From Solea solea (taxonomy: Eukaryota > Chordata > Actinopteri > Pleuronectiformes > Soleidae), in assembly GCF_958295425.1 (NCBI RefSeq), contig NC_081149.1:8065654-8129653 (forward strand): a DNA stretch of 64,000 bases. The letters are read 5' to 3'. Every line of letters begins with the position of its first letter. Position 1 is the first letter of the stretch. The position numbers and the translations under genes were made by a program. The notes under the pieces were generated by a model that was given only the letters and a program-made list of their open reading frames with translations, had not been told where the DNA came from and did not search any database. Positions 21,994-32,900 of this stretch are shown piece by piece.

Positions 21994-24900
21994 ATGGAGA
22001 CCGAGGCGAAGCCAAACGAAGCTGAACCACTGGGTGAATGTGCTGAAAAAAATGAAGCAGAAACTACATCTAATGCAAGCGCAGGTGATGCCACAACTCA
22101 GGACTCTAGTATTAGCAATGGGGACGATGCGGACGGCGAGCAGGAGACGGTGGATTTGAAGATTATCTGGAACAAAAATAAATATGATCTGAAAATTCCT
22201 GTCGATAGCACCGGAGCCAAACTAAAAGAGAGGATTCATTCACTCACTGGTAGGAGCACACAGTATTATTTTACCAGAGATTAAATCTTACAATAGGCAG
22301 TAAATGTTTAATGAGTCTTCACATTTATCAACGTAGGTCTTCCCCCGGCAATGCAGAAAGTGATGTACAAAGGATTGCTTCCAGAGGACAAGACGCTACG
22401 TGACATAAAGGTTACAAATGGTGCAAAAATAATGGTGGTAGGATCTACAATAAATGATGTATTAGCAGTGAATACCCCCAAAGAGGTCATTCAGCAGGAA
22501 GTCAAAGCAGAAGAAAACAAGAAAGAGCCTTTATGCAGGCAAAAGGTAAAGACTGGTGAATGACATCTCTGCAGATACACGGTTTTGTTATTATTATTTT
22601 TTTTTAACAAAATCTGCTCTGTTATTTCAGCAACATAGGAAGGTTTTGGACAAAGGTAAACCAGAGGATGTGATGACATCTATTAAAGGAACAAAGGTGA
22701 GAGGAAATTAAAGCAGATTACACTCAAAAATGGCACTTTTTGTGTGTTGACCCTTTTCATGTATTTTGTATTGAAAAAACTGTATATAATTACACTACAG
22801 TACAGAGATAAAATTTAGATTGGGGAGACAGATCATTAGTGTTGCTGAATTAGTGTAGTGTCAACAACTGGTAACTGAAGTTAAGAGTTTTTTTTGTATT
22901 ATTTGTTATCACTAAACTGTTTTTTCCTGTCAGAAAAAAAAGAAAATTAACTAAATAAATATGGGGGAAAAGGCATCAATTATTTGTCATTAGATGCCCA
23001 GACTTCAGGCATCAGCATCAGCCACAGAAAAATCAAATTTGTTTGACCTCTAATTACCACGGTCACTCCTTGTTTTCCCTATTTACAGACACACACGGGA
23101 TGCACAAACATAGTAACTCAAGTCTGCAGCCAACGTGACCAAACCTGAGCTAAACGAGTTTATAATTGGTTATAATCCTAACCCAGTCACCGCGAGTAAC
23201 TGCTTTGTCCCGCTAACAGGAACGATTACCAACAGTGCCTTTATCCGGAATGTACAACAAGTCCGGAGGAAAAGTTAGACTCACCTTCAAACTGGAGCAG
23301 GATCAGTTGTGGATCGGAACAAAGGGTGAGTTTTTACTCCTATGCAGTTCTTGTATTTTACTACATTTCCATGCAACACAAAGATTCTGATGATAAACCT
23401 TTCCCATCTCCAGAGAGAACAGAGAAAGTCCCCATGGGCTCCATTAAAAACGTAGTGTCTGAACCCATCGAAGACCACGACGACTATCACATGATGGTAA
23501 GTGTTCTTGCTGTCGAATGCATGTCAGATTCACGTTAACAACATTCGGGAGTCTCGTGTTTATGCAGCTGACTCTGTCGCCTCTTCAGCAAAACTTTTTA
23601 AATCACTACGAAACGCTACATTTGTTAGTTGATGTGGAAGCGGTGTCTTGTGTAAGTAAACAGTGCAGGCGGTGGAGCATTTTGCTGAAGTCACTGCAGT
23701 ATGTGTACATCAGAGTGACAGGGTCATCATTTGCTGTTATGGGCTCTGCAGTGGGGCGGTAAATGTCAGTGCCTTCTCCAGATTAACCTTTATGTCTAAA
23801 GGCACTCCTGTTCTTCAATGTCAGAGAAATACAGTGTGTGGTGTAATGTCGGAGGCCGTTGTAGCGGTCGCGAGAGAAGTGGCTTCGGTTTATCACTTAA
23901 TGTCAAAGCGTTTTTGTTTGTTTTTTTCAAGAGAAGAAGTGTGCTTCATAACAGGGCTTTTATCAAGATTATAAAGTTTTTGGGAAGTGTTTACTCGATA
24001 CTTCACTCACCTGAGTAACTGATGTCTTTTTTACCTGGAAGGAGGTCGTATAACTGCACTTTATACTGGCATTTTAAGACTCATATAAAATAAATACACC
24101 AGAAAATTAACTGTTGCCCAACATGGAATTAAATCTGAAATCTGTCGTTCTAGGCGAGGCAAATGTATTTGTACGGCACGTTACAACCACGAGGCATAAA
24201 GTGCTTACATAAAATATAAAAGGCGTTTGACTTGAGTGCAAGAGTGACATAGATTTAAAAATACAATAAAGAAAATATATAGTGCGTGTAAATTGTAGTT
24301 TCAGTAACTGAATGATTGTAAAAGTAGACATTTAAGGGAATTTCCACACAATCCTACTTTCTTATTAAAGTTGAGCACCAGCTCCCACTGACTGGCTGTG
24401 CCAACTAATAAAAACAGGTGAATGCAATCAGTGTGCTGTTGCACCTGTAGTGTAGATATGTGACATCCCGATGCGTGACCAGTGTAATCACGGGGATACA
24501 CACGTCTCGGTTTTTTAAATGTTTGTGGCTAAAAATGAAACACGATGTCAGCCACTCGCTCCGAGTCTGCTCCTGCATCTGCAAGGAGCTGAAAATGTAT
24601 GAGGAGAAGATAAGGATGATTTAAAATGTCACTGCACACAGGAAGCTTTTATTCCAGTCACCGGTATCAGTGATCCACCCTGACTTGAAGCAGAGCATGA
24701 GTGAATGTGCAAGTCAGCCATTGTGTTGCTGAATGGTTGCTGGGAGTGTTAAATGGGTTGTTGCGTAAGGCAAACCAAAGGAATTTTTCATTGTACCATC
24801 TATTGTTCACAGTATACATAGCAATCACACGTCCTTTTTGCATGATTTGCTATTGTTTACGGACTTGTGTTGCTGTCTTTAGTCGTTCAACAGATGTCAA

Positions 24901-25051
24901 TCCTTCTAATGCACTGACTCAGGTTTTCTCACTTTTGCAGGCTTTTCAGTTGGGTCCAACAGAAGCGTCTCAATATTGGGTCTACTGGGTGCCTGCACAG
25001 TTTGTTGATGCAATCAAAGACACAGTCCTTGGAAAATGGCAGTATTTCTAA
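21994..25051 (+). CDS. ubfd1: ubfd1, ubiquitin family domain containing 1
   Basis: UBFD1 is a conserved protein with a ubiquitin-like domain followed by its own UBFD1 C-terminal domain; its biochemical role is poorly defined. Coding exons: 21994-22249, 22337-22545, 22631-22696, 23220-23325, 23414-23496, 24941-25051, in total 831 bases (276 aa plus stop). Phases agree and all borders are GT/AG. Residues 1-50 are an acidic, low-complexity leader. The ubiquitin-like fold spans about 53-123, from VDLKIIWNKNKYDLKIP to GAKIMVVGS. A basic linker (CRQKQHRKVLDKGKPEDVM) leads into RLPTVPLSGMYNKSGGKVRL and the invariant end DAIKDTVLGKWQYF. The start ATG lies 17 bases into an exon beginning at 21977, so part of the 5' UTR is in an upstream exon ending at about 20207. 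Poly(A) signals AATAAA lie at 25342-25347 and 25356-25361. Confidence 0.97.
23497..24940 (+). other. Last ubfd1 intron
   Basis: A 1.4-kb intron between coding exons 5 and 6. It appears largely unique; short open frames show no family. I see no RNA gene in it. Confidence 0.5.
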
Positions 25052-25341
25052 TGTGCCTCTGTTTATTTTTTGACAATGAACTGGGATTTAGAGGTGAAGC
25101 CAACGACAAAATGAAACTGGAGTAAATAATGAAGCTTAAGGAATTTTTTCAGAACATATTCGAAGGAGACGGACGGATGCCTGTGGACTAAACATGTTCT
25201 TTTTAGGTTAAAAATGCACTATGTGGCAGCAAAACATTTCTCAGCCCTGTTGATCTTTCAAGGTTTGCAGCAAATCCAAGGGAAAACAGTGAAACAATTG
25301 TACAGAAATTGCTAACACTTTTCTTCAGTTATTCTTAAAGA

Positions 25342-25361
25342 AATAAAACTTATTTAATAAA
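25342..25361 (+). promoter_or_regulatory. Poly(A) signals of ubfd1
   Basis: Two AATAAA hexamers, at 25342-25347 and 25356-25361, about 290-310 bases after the ubfd1 stop codon. Confidence 0.6.
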
Positions 25362-25867
25362 ATGGAACCACTGAGAAATGGTTGTTTGTTCCGTCTGTTC
25401 TCGCGTGTTAAATCAAGCCAAACCTTGTAGACAGTTGTGATCCATTTTGTGAGGTTTTTGCACACAGACTGTGTAGTTTCACAGCAAAGTAGTTGCTGGT
25501 CCTGCCACACATTTTAGTATAAGATTGAAGTCTTTACTTGTTCTTATCCACCCCAGGACTTTGGCTGCTATTATATGGCCATTGTCTTGCTGAAAAACAA
25601 ATCTCCCAGCTGACTGTTTCTTTGCAGGCCACAGCATTGTTTTTCTGTTATCACATTTCAGTACAGCATGACAGACAAAACAAAGCAGCCCTCTATTTTA
25701 CCACATGGAAATTATAGCCCCTTCATCACTTCACATATTTATTTCTGTAGCAGTGTTTTTCATTCATCAAAGTGAATTGCGGGTTTGTCCTCCTTATTAT
25801 TCAGCAATGTAATTTGCAAGGCCTGCAGAGACTGAATAACACTTTTAAATCTTTTTTTTTTTTTTTT

Positions 25868-26045
25868 TTTTAACAGTCCAAAAACATGCAGATTTGGTGG
25901 ATTAGGGAAATTGGACACTCTAAATTGACCATAGGTGTGAGTGTGGATGGTTGTTTGTCTCTATGTGGCCCTGTGATGGACTGGTGCCCACCTTTGGTAC
26001 GCCACCTCGGTGCTCATGAGGAGGATAAAGTGGTAGAAGACGAAT
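25868..26045 (+). repeat. SINE-like teleost repeat, 3' part, preceded by poly(T)
   Basis: GTCCAAAAACATGCAGATTT, then CTAAATTGACCATAGGTGTG, CCCTGTGATGGACTGG and GGATAAAGTGGTAGAAGACG. A run of T (about 25852-25873) sits at its left border. Lies between ubfd1 and rmi2. Confidence 0.65.
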
Positions 26046-26467
26046 CAATGATTCCAGAAACACTTGCCTTAAATTTAAAACCAATATGAATTATGGATTG
26101 TTTTGTCATAACTGTCGTTAAGTATTTAAAAACACCTAAGGACAAATTTGACATTAACGTTATAATTATGATATAATATGTTATATTCTCAAATGGGAAA
26201 TATACCCTGACTGGGCTGGGTTATTGGCTACATATCATGTGGTACTACATAATTTACATAATTAACTTCACATTTGTTAAAAATTCAGGCTCCTATAAAA
26301 CGCATGATTATGTATAAAACCTGTGCTTATCGCTTAGTTTATATTGACATTAGGAGTCGTAAAATTAAACTCTATGAAATTGCTTTTATTTTGCGCGAGA
26401 CCACACGGTCAGCGATTAAAAACGTTGCTTTTACTTTGTAAAGGTACTTGAGGAAGTGAAACGTGCC

Positions 26468-26499
26468 ACTTCCGGAGTAATTCTCCCACCTCTTCCGGG
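26468..26499. promoter_or_regulatory. Two ETS-type motifs upstream of rmi2
   Basis: ACTTCCGG (26468-26475) and CTTCCGGG (26492-26499) are ETS/GABPA-like sites 83-114 bases upstream of the rmi2 ATG. This is typical of TATA-less promoters of housekeeping DNA-repair genes. Function is inferred. Confidence 0.5.
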
Positions 26500-26581
26500 T
26501 AAACAAACGCCAGGCGGGGACGCGGGTAATGCAAACTTTTCCTGCGCGTGAACCACCGTGTAAACACGGCAAAAGACTGTC

Positions 26582-27981
26582 ATGTATCAACTGGATAAAA
26601 CGACCGTAGCGAAGAAACGCTCTCCGCCCGTGAAAGTGCTCTCCTCCCAGCTAAGGACGGCACAGAGCCAGGGAGCAGCCGGCAGCGGGGATTGCTGGGT
26701 GATCAGACCGGGCAAAGGTCGCTCTCTCCCGGTGTCTCTGGTGTGGATGCAGGGCACCGTAATGGAGGCGCCGCTGGACACGAACACCGTTCTGCTCATG
26801 GACGAGACGGGGACGTTTGCTGTCCAGGGCGTTAACAACGTCCCTAAAGGGAAACCATGTTTGTCCCAAGGTGAGAAAAAGACACTGAGAAGTTGGTCTC
26901 TGTTTCGCTTATAGTTGAGATGTTTGTTATAGGCAGGGGCGCTGCTAGGAAATGTGGTTTCCCATGATTCCTCTGGGCAGCCTAAATAAAGCACTATCCC
27001 TAACCTTAACCAGTTAATACCTAGCCCTAAACCTAACCTAACCACATTTAAAATCTTAACCCTAAACCTTTAAGATGTTGGCCTCCATGAGGCCACTGGT
27101 CCTGACAAGGTCAGTGTTTATGACAGAGAAGATCCTAACAAATCCAAGTACTTACACATACACACACACACACACAAACAAGCGAACATACTAGGGCTGC
27201 AACTAATGATTATTTTCCCAATTAATTGAGTACTTGTTTGGCCCATAAATTAATGGAAAATGTTGATCACTACTTACCAAATCTGGAAAATTATGACGTT
27301 CTTGAATGTCTTGTTTTGTCCAGAAACCAAAAGTAGTCAGTTGAAATTATTTGTTATATGGAGCAAAAACAAAATCTACAAAATAATATAATATATTCAC
27401 ATTTAAGAAGATAAAAAAAAACCAGAAAGCTTGTTTTAATTATTGTTTTTGCTCTTCCAGCTTCTTTAACGTGAATATTTTCATGCATTAGTTACTTTGA
27501 TCCATGCAACCAAGAAATCATGTAACTGAATAATTTAGGTGAATGTACAAAACATGACATTTGAGAACAATATCATTTTTGAGTTTTGGGAAACTGACCA
27601 ACATTTGTCATAAGTGGCTTATTGAGATAAAAAAAGAAGATTATGAAAATAATTGTTAGTTGCAGCCCTAGTCAGGTTAAAAAATTAATTAAAATACAAT
27701 TTGTGGAATTATACATGTTGCTACATATTACAAAATAAAATGGAAACATTTACATTTACGCGCCCCTGGTTTCTGTTACCTAAAGTCCTCTGTCAGCCCT
27801 GGCAAATTAAACGCCTCCTTCTGTTTCAGGCAAGTACGTGATGGTGATGGGTGTCATCCAGGCCGTCTCTCCGGAGCCAGTCATCCGAGCCGTGAAGATG
27901 GCAGATCTGTCGGCGCTCGCCGCGCTTCACAGGCGGATGTGGAAGCTAGAGGTGGAGGAGCTGCAGCAGGTACTGACCTGA
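26582..27981 (+). CDS. rmi2: rmi2, RecQ-mediated genome instability protein 2
   Basis: RMI2 is the small OB-fold subunit that binds RMI1 in the BLM-TOP3A-RMI1-RMI2 complex, which dissolves double Holliday junctions and limits crossovers. Two exons: 26582-26870 and 27830-27981, in total 441 bases (146 aa plus stop, near the human 147). The join splits a glycine codon (G|GC) with GT/AG borders. Landmarks are [71 protein letters not shown] and [10 protein letters not shown], covering one OB fold at about residues 15-140. The ATG chosen is the first in the open frame, 14 codons before the conserved SPP motif. A few residues at the N terminus do not match human, which is usual for this family. zc3h7a converges from the right. 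Confidence 0.96.
26995..27120. repeat. CCTAACC-rich dispersed repeat
   Basis: Repeated CCCTAACC / CCTAAACC phrases followed by CTTTAAGATGTTGG and TGGTCCTGACAAGG. Similar pieces lie at 53545-53720 and 54045-54260, all with CCTAAACCT and a later CACAAGG or CACAAAG. It resembles telomere repeats only superficially. Confidence 0.45.
27193..27670. repeat. Complete fold-back element, GGGCTGCAACTAA family
   Basis: The left end begins AGGGCTGCAACTAATG and the right end is CATTAGT-type TTGTTAGTTGCAGCCCT, its inverse. The left arm runs inward through TTGTTATATGGAGCAAAA and ACATTTAAGAAG to AAGCTTGTTTTAATTATT near 27445. The right arm repeats the same words inverted (CTTCTTTAACGTGAATATTT, then CAAAACATGACATTTGAGAA). 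The result is a diverged palindrome of about 480 bases with arms of about 230-250 bases and almost no loop. No open frame. Probably a non-autonomous DNA transposon. Confidence 0.75.
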
Positions 27982-28391
27982 CAGCAGGGACACTTTGCAC
28001 AAGTCGTTGTTGTCACACATAAAGTCCCTCATTGGACTGAGGAGAAGATGCCGGGTTCAACTGGGAGGCTTTAGATTATAGGCTTTTATTTTGAAGGTGA
28101 AACATGGGACAGAATTGAGTCTGAATCAGTGCATATCCCGGTTTGCTGTTAAAATGAATCTGATTAAGATGAAAACATCAAAAAACCTCATGTATTAATC
28201 TGATTATCGCTTATTCCTCTGTATGACTGTATTCAGGTTGAGGTCTGTTTACATGGTGGAGTTTTATTCAGGCTATTGTTTTAATCTGGTTAATATTGGA
28301 ATATTAGCGTACATGTGAACAGCTCCAGTAGTTCCTGTAAGGCAGAAAAAAATGGAACCAAAACCTTAAAAAGGACCAATGGGAACACAAG

Positions 28392-28687
28392 ATTTAAAGG
28401 TACAGTGTGTAAAAATTGGCAATATTTATTGGTGGAGATGCACATTTTAGCCTCCAGTTTGCACCAAAACTCAAAACCTGTTTAGTTTGTCCAGTGTGGG
28501 CTATTGTAATAACAAGGTGTTCCAAAATAGTGGCCTCGGTTGAGCTGACCATGCTTCTAATACAAAACTTAAAGGCTCATTTTGAATGTAAACCTTTAAA
28601 AATGTTTTATTTCATTATTCATCTTCAATTTCTGCCAAATTCAAAAGAATAAATTCACCCTGTATTTTTCACTCTGGACCTTTTATA
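28392..28687. repeat. MITE-like repeat with inverted AAAGGT(C/A)CAGTGTGTAA ends
   Basis: Starts TTTAAAGGTACAGTGTGTAA and ends CACTCTGGACCTTTTA, an inverted match of the start. The length is about 295 bases and there is no coding frame. Confidence 0.6.
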
Positions 28688-28967
28688 ACGGTGTGGCTGG
28701 GAGGAGAAAGTCATTGGGAAATCAAAAGAAATTTATGGAAACCTTAACTAATAATGTCTGCTTTATCTTTATGATTTGTTAATTCTGCAGGAAATGTAAC
28801 ATGTGGGGTGCTTCCAAAAGTATTTTTAGATTCAGAAATAAAACTTATTAATGAATTAATGTAAGCTACATTTACATTGACAAATTGGGATTAAAATTGC
28901 ATCTTGACTGCTGCTGAAAAATGTAAATAAATTATCCAAGTTCATTCACCCTAATACTGTACTTAAG

Positions 28968-29240
28968 GGGCCAGTGTGTAACATTTAGGATCAAAGGACA
29001 TCATTTATATCTGCTTCCCATTAATGTTTATATATGTGTAATGGCATTAAAATAAAATGTTTTTTCATAGAATCAGCTTTTATGTATACGTATACTTCAT
29101 GGATTTGTATTAGAGTAGGATGAAGGAAAGTGTATCAAAAAGGAGAGTATGGGAATAATATCTGGCTGTTTTCATAAATTTTAAGGGTCACTTATATTCA
29201 GTCTGTTAAATTCTTGGGTGCATTTCTTGAGCTCCGTGGA
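28968..29240. repeat. Second copy of the AAAGGTCCAGTGTGTAA repeat
   Basis: Starts AAGGGGCCAGTGTGTAACAT and continues with a low-complexity AT-rich body and TTCTTGAGCTCCGTGG. The right boundary is uncertain. Confidence 0.45.
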
Positions 29241-29450
29241 TTTTAAGTGCAAAGTGAACTCCGCCACGGCTTTTCCTGCCAACATGAACAATATAGCATA
29301 ACAAAAATAACAAACAAAGTGGGACACACAACTTCTAGGGCAAACACAATAACATTCTTAACCACTTAAAAACTCAAACACCTGCCAAAGTAATAATCGT
29401 ATACCATTATATAATCAAGACACCGGAGCTTAAATGCAGGTTAAAAAAGT

Positions 29451-29456
29451 TTTATT
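29451..29456 (-). promoter_or_regulatory. Candidate poly(A) signal of zc3h7a
   Basis: AATAAA on the minus strand, about 500 bases past the zc3h7a stop codon. It would give a 3' UTR covering 29451-29958, which holds no repeat I recognise. Confidence 0.45.
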
Positions 29457-29958
29457 TGGTGTGGTTCCCAATACACTGGTAACACTATTTTGATGGATTA
29501 AAATAACAGAATGTGAACTGAACTGAGTTTAAGTATTGCATACTTATAACTTGGGGGGGGGGGAAGGAAGGACCATTAACATATAGAAACTGCTTATGGA
29601 AAATAAAATGTGTTTTTAGGTCAAACTGTTTTTAAAGTATGTGAACACGTCTCTGATCAAGGTTTACACATGCTATTTTCATCACCGCTTTCAGATATTC
29701 TCCAGAAAGGTGCATAGCAAAGCTTCAAGTGTTTTAAACTCAGGCATACTTGCTGTTAACGATAACAATCCTGTAGTTCTGATCAGAGAAAACCAACCAC
29801 CAACCAGAAGGCCGGGCCTGAACGCCCTCTCTTTAAAAATCATACTGTTGTCAGGCTACTTTCTGTGCACCTCAGAGGCCTTCAGGGGTCACCAGACTCG
29901 AGACTTGTTTTGAATACTGCATTATTATCATGTGAGCGTGAATATTGTCGTCATGTCA

Positions 29959-32900
29959 TTATTTAATGTCTTTAAGCAGAAAACTGTATTTCCCAAAGTC
30001 ATTGTCATTTGGTGCTATAAGATGGTCTTTTTTGGCTTTGGCAAGTTTCATCAAAAGGAATTCCCTGCGCTCCATCCACTCCTTTAGCTCCAGCTCCCCG
30101 TGTGCTAGCTTACAGAAGTCATCCTCTGTGCATGTGTCTTTGAGGAACCTGTCAAAAACATCAAATGTTAACCACCAAAACAAAAAAAAAAGACACTGAA
30201 AGTGGAGAGGAGGCATTGCGTCAGGCGATCTCTTACCTCTCACAAACTTTGAAAGTGCCTGTGGGAAATCGGTACTGCCAGCAGTTCTGATCGTCTTCAG
30301 AGTTGAAAACTCGGTCTTTGTGTTTCTCTGACGTGATGTGCTGCTGCCACTGTTTCTCACTGTTGCAGTTTTTACCACACAGCCAACAGTGATTGCCAGC
30401 CTGTGGACAAACAGAACACAGCACAGTCTCATTCACACGAATGACGAAGGACCATCTGTTACTTTAACAGGCAGATATATTGTGGTTTGTTTGCAGCAGG
30501 CCTCCCCTCAAAATCACTATGGCAACGTCCACACCAATACATTTTTAGTTTTACAAGTCCAGTGTAGGGTCACAATATCGATTTGATGATATAACGTCAT
30601 CCGTAACTTTTCACAGACGTTTGGTTTTCTTCAGTTAAGACGGATATCGTGATGCATCGCTAGCAATTGACTGTCAAAGAATCGCTGTGAGGTATCTCCT
30701 GTGATTCCCACCGCTAGTTCAGTGTAACATTCAAGATTTGTCCATTTTAAAAAAAAAGCCTTATATGTACTTAAGATAAGATGAAAAAAAAAAAAACCAC
30801 ACACTTAGATTAAGATTATCGGCCAAAGCACTCCCGATGTATCAGATATCGGCAAAAAATCCAATATCGTGCATCTCTTATTCTGTGTAAAAATCCATAA
30901 TGGCTGATACAGCAATTAAGGCATTTACCACACTTTACAAATCTATCGCCTAATGGTTAAACCATATCCTGTTTAAGGATATCCTGTCCGCTGCTGCTAA
31001 TGTCTGTTTTCATAAACAGGATAATGTAAAAAGTTTAAGATCCTAAACTCATAAAACCAAAATGGAGCTGCAGCTGGCTCGTAGTTAATAAACTGAAAAC
31101 CACTGAGTAGTTTACACTCACACATTTTGAATACATTACCGGACAAAGACACTGCAATATCTGGGCCTTTTAAACTCACCACTTCCTCAGCGTAGTCTGT
31201 GGGCATGTGGATCTGTTTGCCGTTCTCCCTGATGGAGTTACTGGAGCTCTCCTCGCCCCAGCCTGGCTTCTGAGACTGCAGCCACTGCTCATAAAGCTGA
31301 TCCAGATCTGGAACTAAATGAGGGGATAAAATCAGATGACCATGCATCACACAATCAATGACATTCCACAGGTGGTCAACACTCACTGTTATTTTCCTTC
31401 ATATAGGTCCAAAGGTCTCTTTCTTCTACGCTGTGAGCAAATGTGCAATTCCCAATGTACTGACACTTCTTTCCGGCTGTCACGTGCATGCAAATCTGAG
31501 GGAGAAAAAATGACACCGGTGACCCTTGCTGCATTTTGTTTTCATAACAAATGAGCCCACGTCAGGGTAGACAAACTTGTGACACACCTCAAACTGAGAC
31601 GGGATTGGCTTTTTAGTTGGAAGTGGTCTCACGGCTGTCCACTTTTTCCTTTCGTGGGAACTTACAAGCACCACCCTTCTGTCCTTTGCCCACCTGAAAC
31701 ACCCAGAGAACAAATTAATGATGTACTGGAGTGAATTCATCATTTTAAAAACACACTAAGACCCGAGTATACTCACGTGTGTCTTGCCTTGGCCGAGCAA
31801 TACTTTTTGTTTTTGTCAGATTCACTGAGTTGGCCATTTCTCCAACACTGCCCACACACAAACAGCATCTTCAGATTTGGAGGCCCAAACCTCCTCTTTG
31901 CACTGGAATGCTGCTGGTGAGACGTGAAGACAGGGTTTTAAACTTAACACGATATAAACATTACACTAATCAGTGTGGGAATGTTGCCGAGCGACACAAG
32001 ATCTTTAAACCTTGACAATGAGAAATAGAGGCAGTTGTTTTAGCTGTAAACTCGGATAACAATAGTTCATAAACTAAATATCAACAAATGTCTGGTATAT
32101 TGAAACTATTGTTCAGTTTTCATTTGAGAAAATCATACCCATAAAATCTAACAGGCGACAATTTCCTTTTTCTTCAAGAAATAATTAGTGTGAAAAACCC
32201 AAACTTTTTGGCTTACCTGAGCTCCCTGCAATGAAGCTGTTGCATTCCAAAACTTCTTTGCCTCTTGAACAATACTTTCATGAGTAATACCTTAATGTAG
32301 TAAGTAAATGAAACAAAATGAACAGACATAAAATGAAAACATGACATTTAGCAGCAACAAATATGAAAAAGGAGTTTATTTGCTTGTATGTCAGGTTTAA
32401 AAATCAACCAGAGATCAATTATCATAGATCAATTGCCTTGAATGTTTGACAAAATGAAAAAAACAGGTTCTCTGCTTCGACATTTTTTTTTTTATTAATT
32501 CGTGCAACAAAGAAATTCTTAAAACAAAGTAATTTTGGTTTGTAGACAAAACAAGACATTTTAGATCATTTTGAGGTATTGGGAACAATACTAATAATAT
32601 TAATCAAGAAATGAAAATAATGTACAACCAGGCATTTCAAAATCTTACCAAGCTCATGCTGCATCATCCAGACCTTCAGCTCAATGAGGCTGTGTGCATA
32701 AAAGCAGTCGTCCTCTCTTACGCAGCCGTAGCGGACTTCATGGCGACAGAGATCCAGCTGGCAGTGGGGATTCAGGGGTCGGATTTTGGAATAACGAACT
32801 GTATTCTCCTTCAAGATGTGGACCAGGCACCTGGAAGACAGACGGAAGCAAACTTATTAAATCCTGATGTAGAGGCTTGGTTTGGTGGCTCCAAAATCAA

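Larger units (their letters stand above)
26871..27829 (+). other. rmi2 intron
   Basis: A 959-base intron. It holds a CCTAACC-rich dispersed fragment (26995-27120), an (AC)n run (27160-27176) and the complete fold-back element (27193-27670). Confidence 0.7.
27982..29450. other. Intergenic DNA between convergent rmi2 and zc3h7a
   Basis: Includes the rmi2 3' UTR (AATAAA candidates at about 28648 and 28837-28842) and two copies of the AAAGGTCCAGTGTGTAA repeat (28392-28687, 28968-29240). No other gene is seen. Confidence 0.55.

Noticed and set aside
26587..27045. 152-codon minus-strand frame
   Set aside because: Shadow of rmi2 exon 1, which is the conserved coding strand.
26995..27060. Interstitial telomere
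   Set aside because: The CCTAACC words are irregular, mixed with CCTAAACC and embedded in a dispersed repeat seen twice more; no true TTAGGG array.
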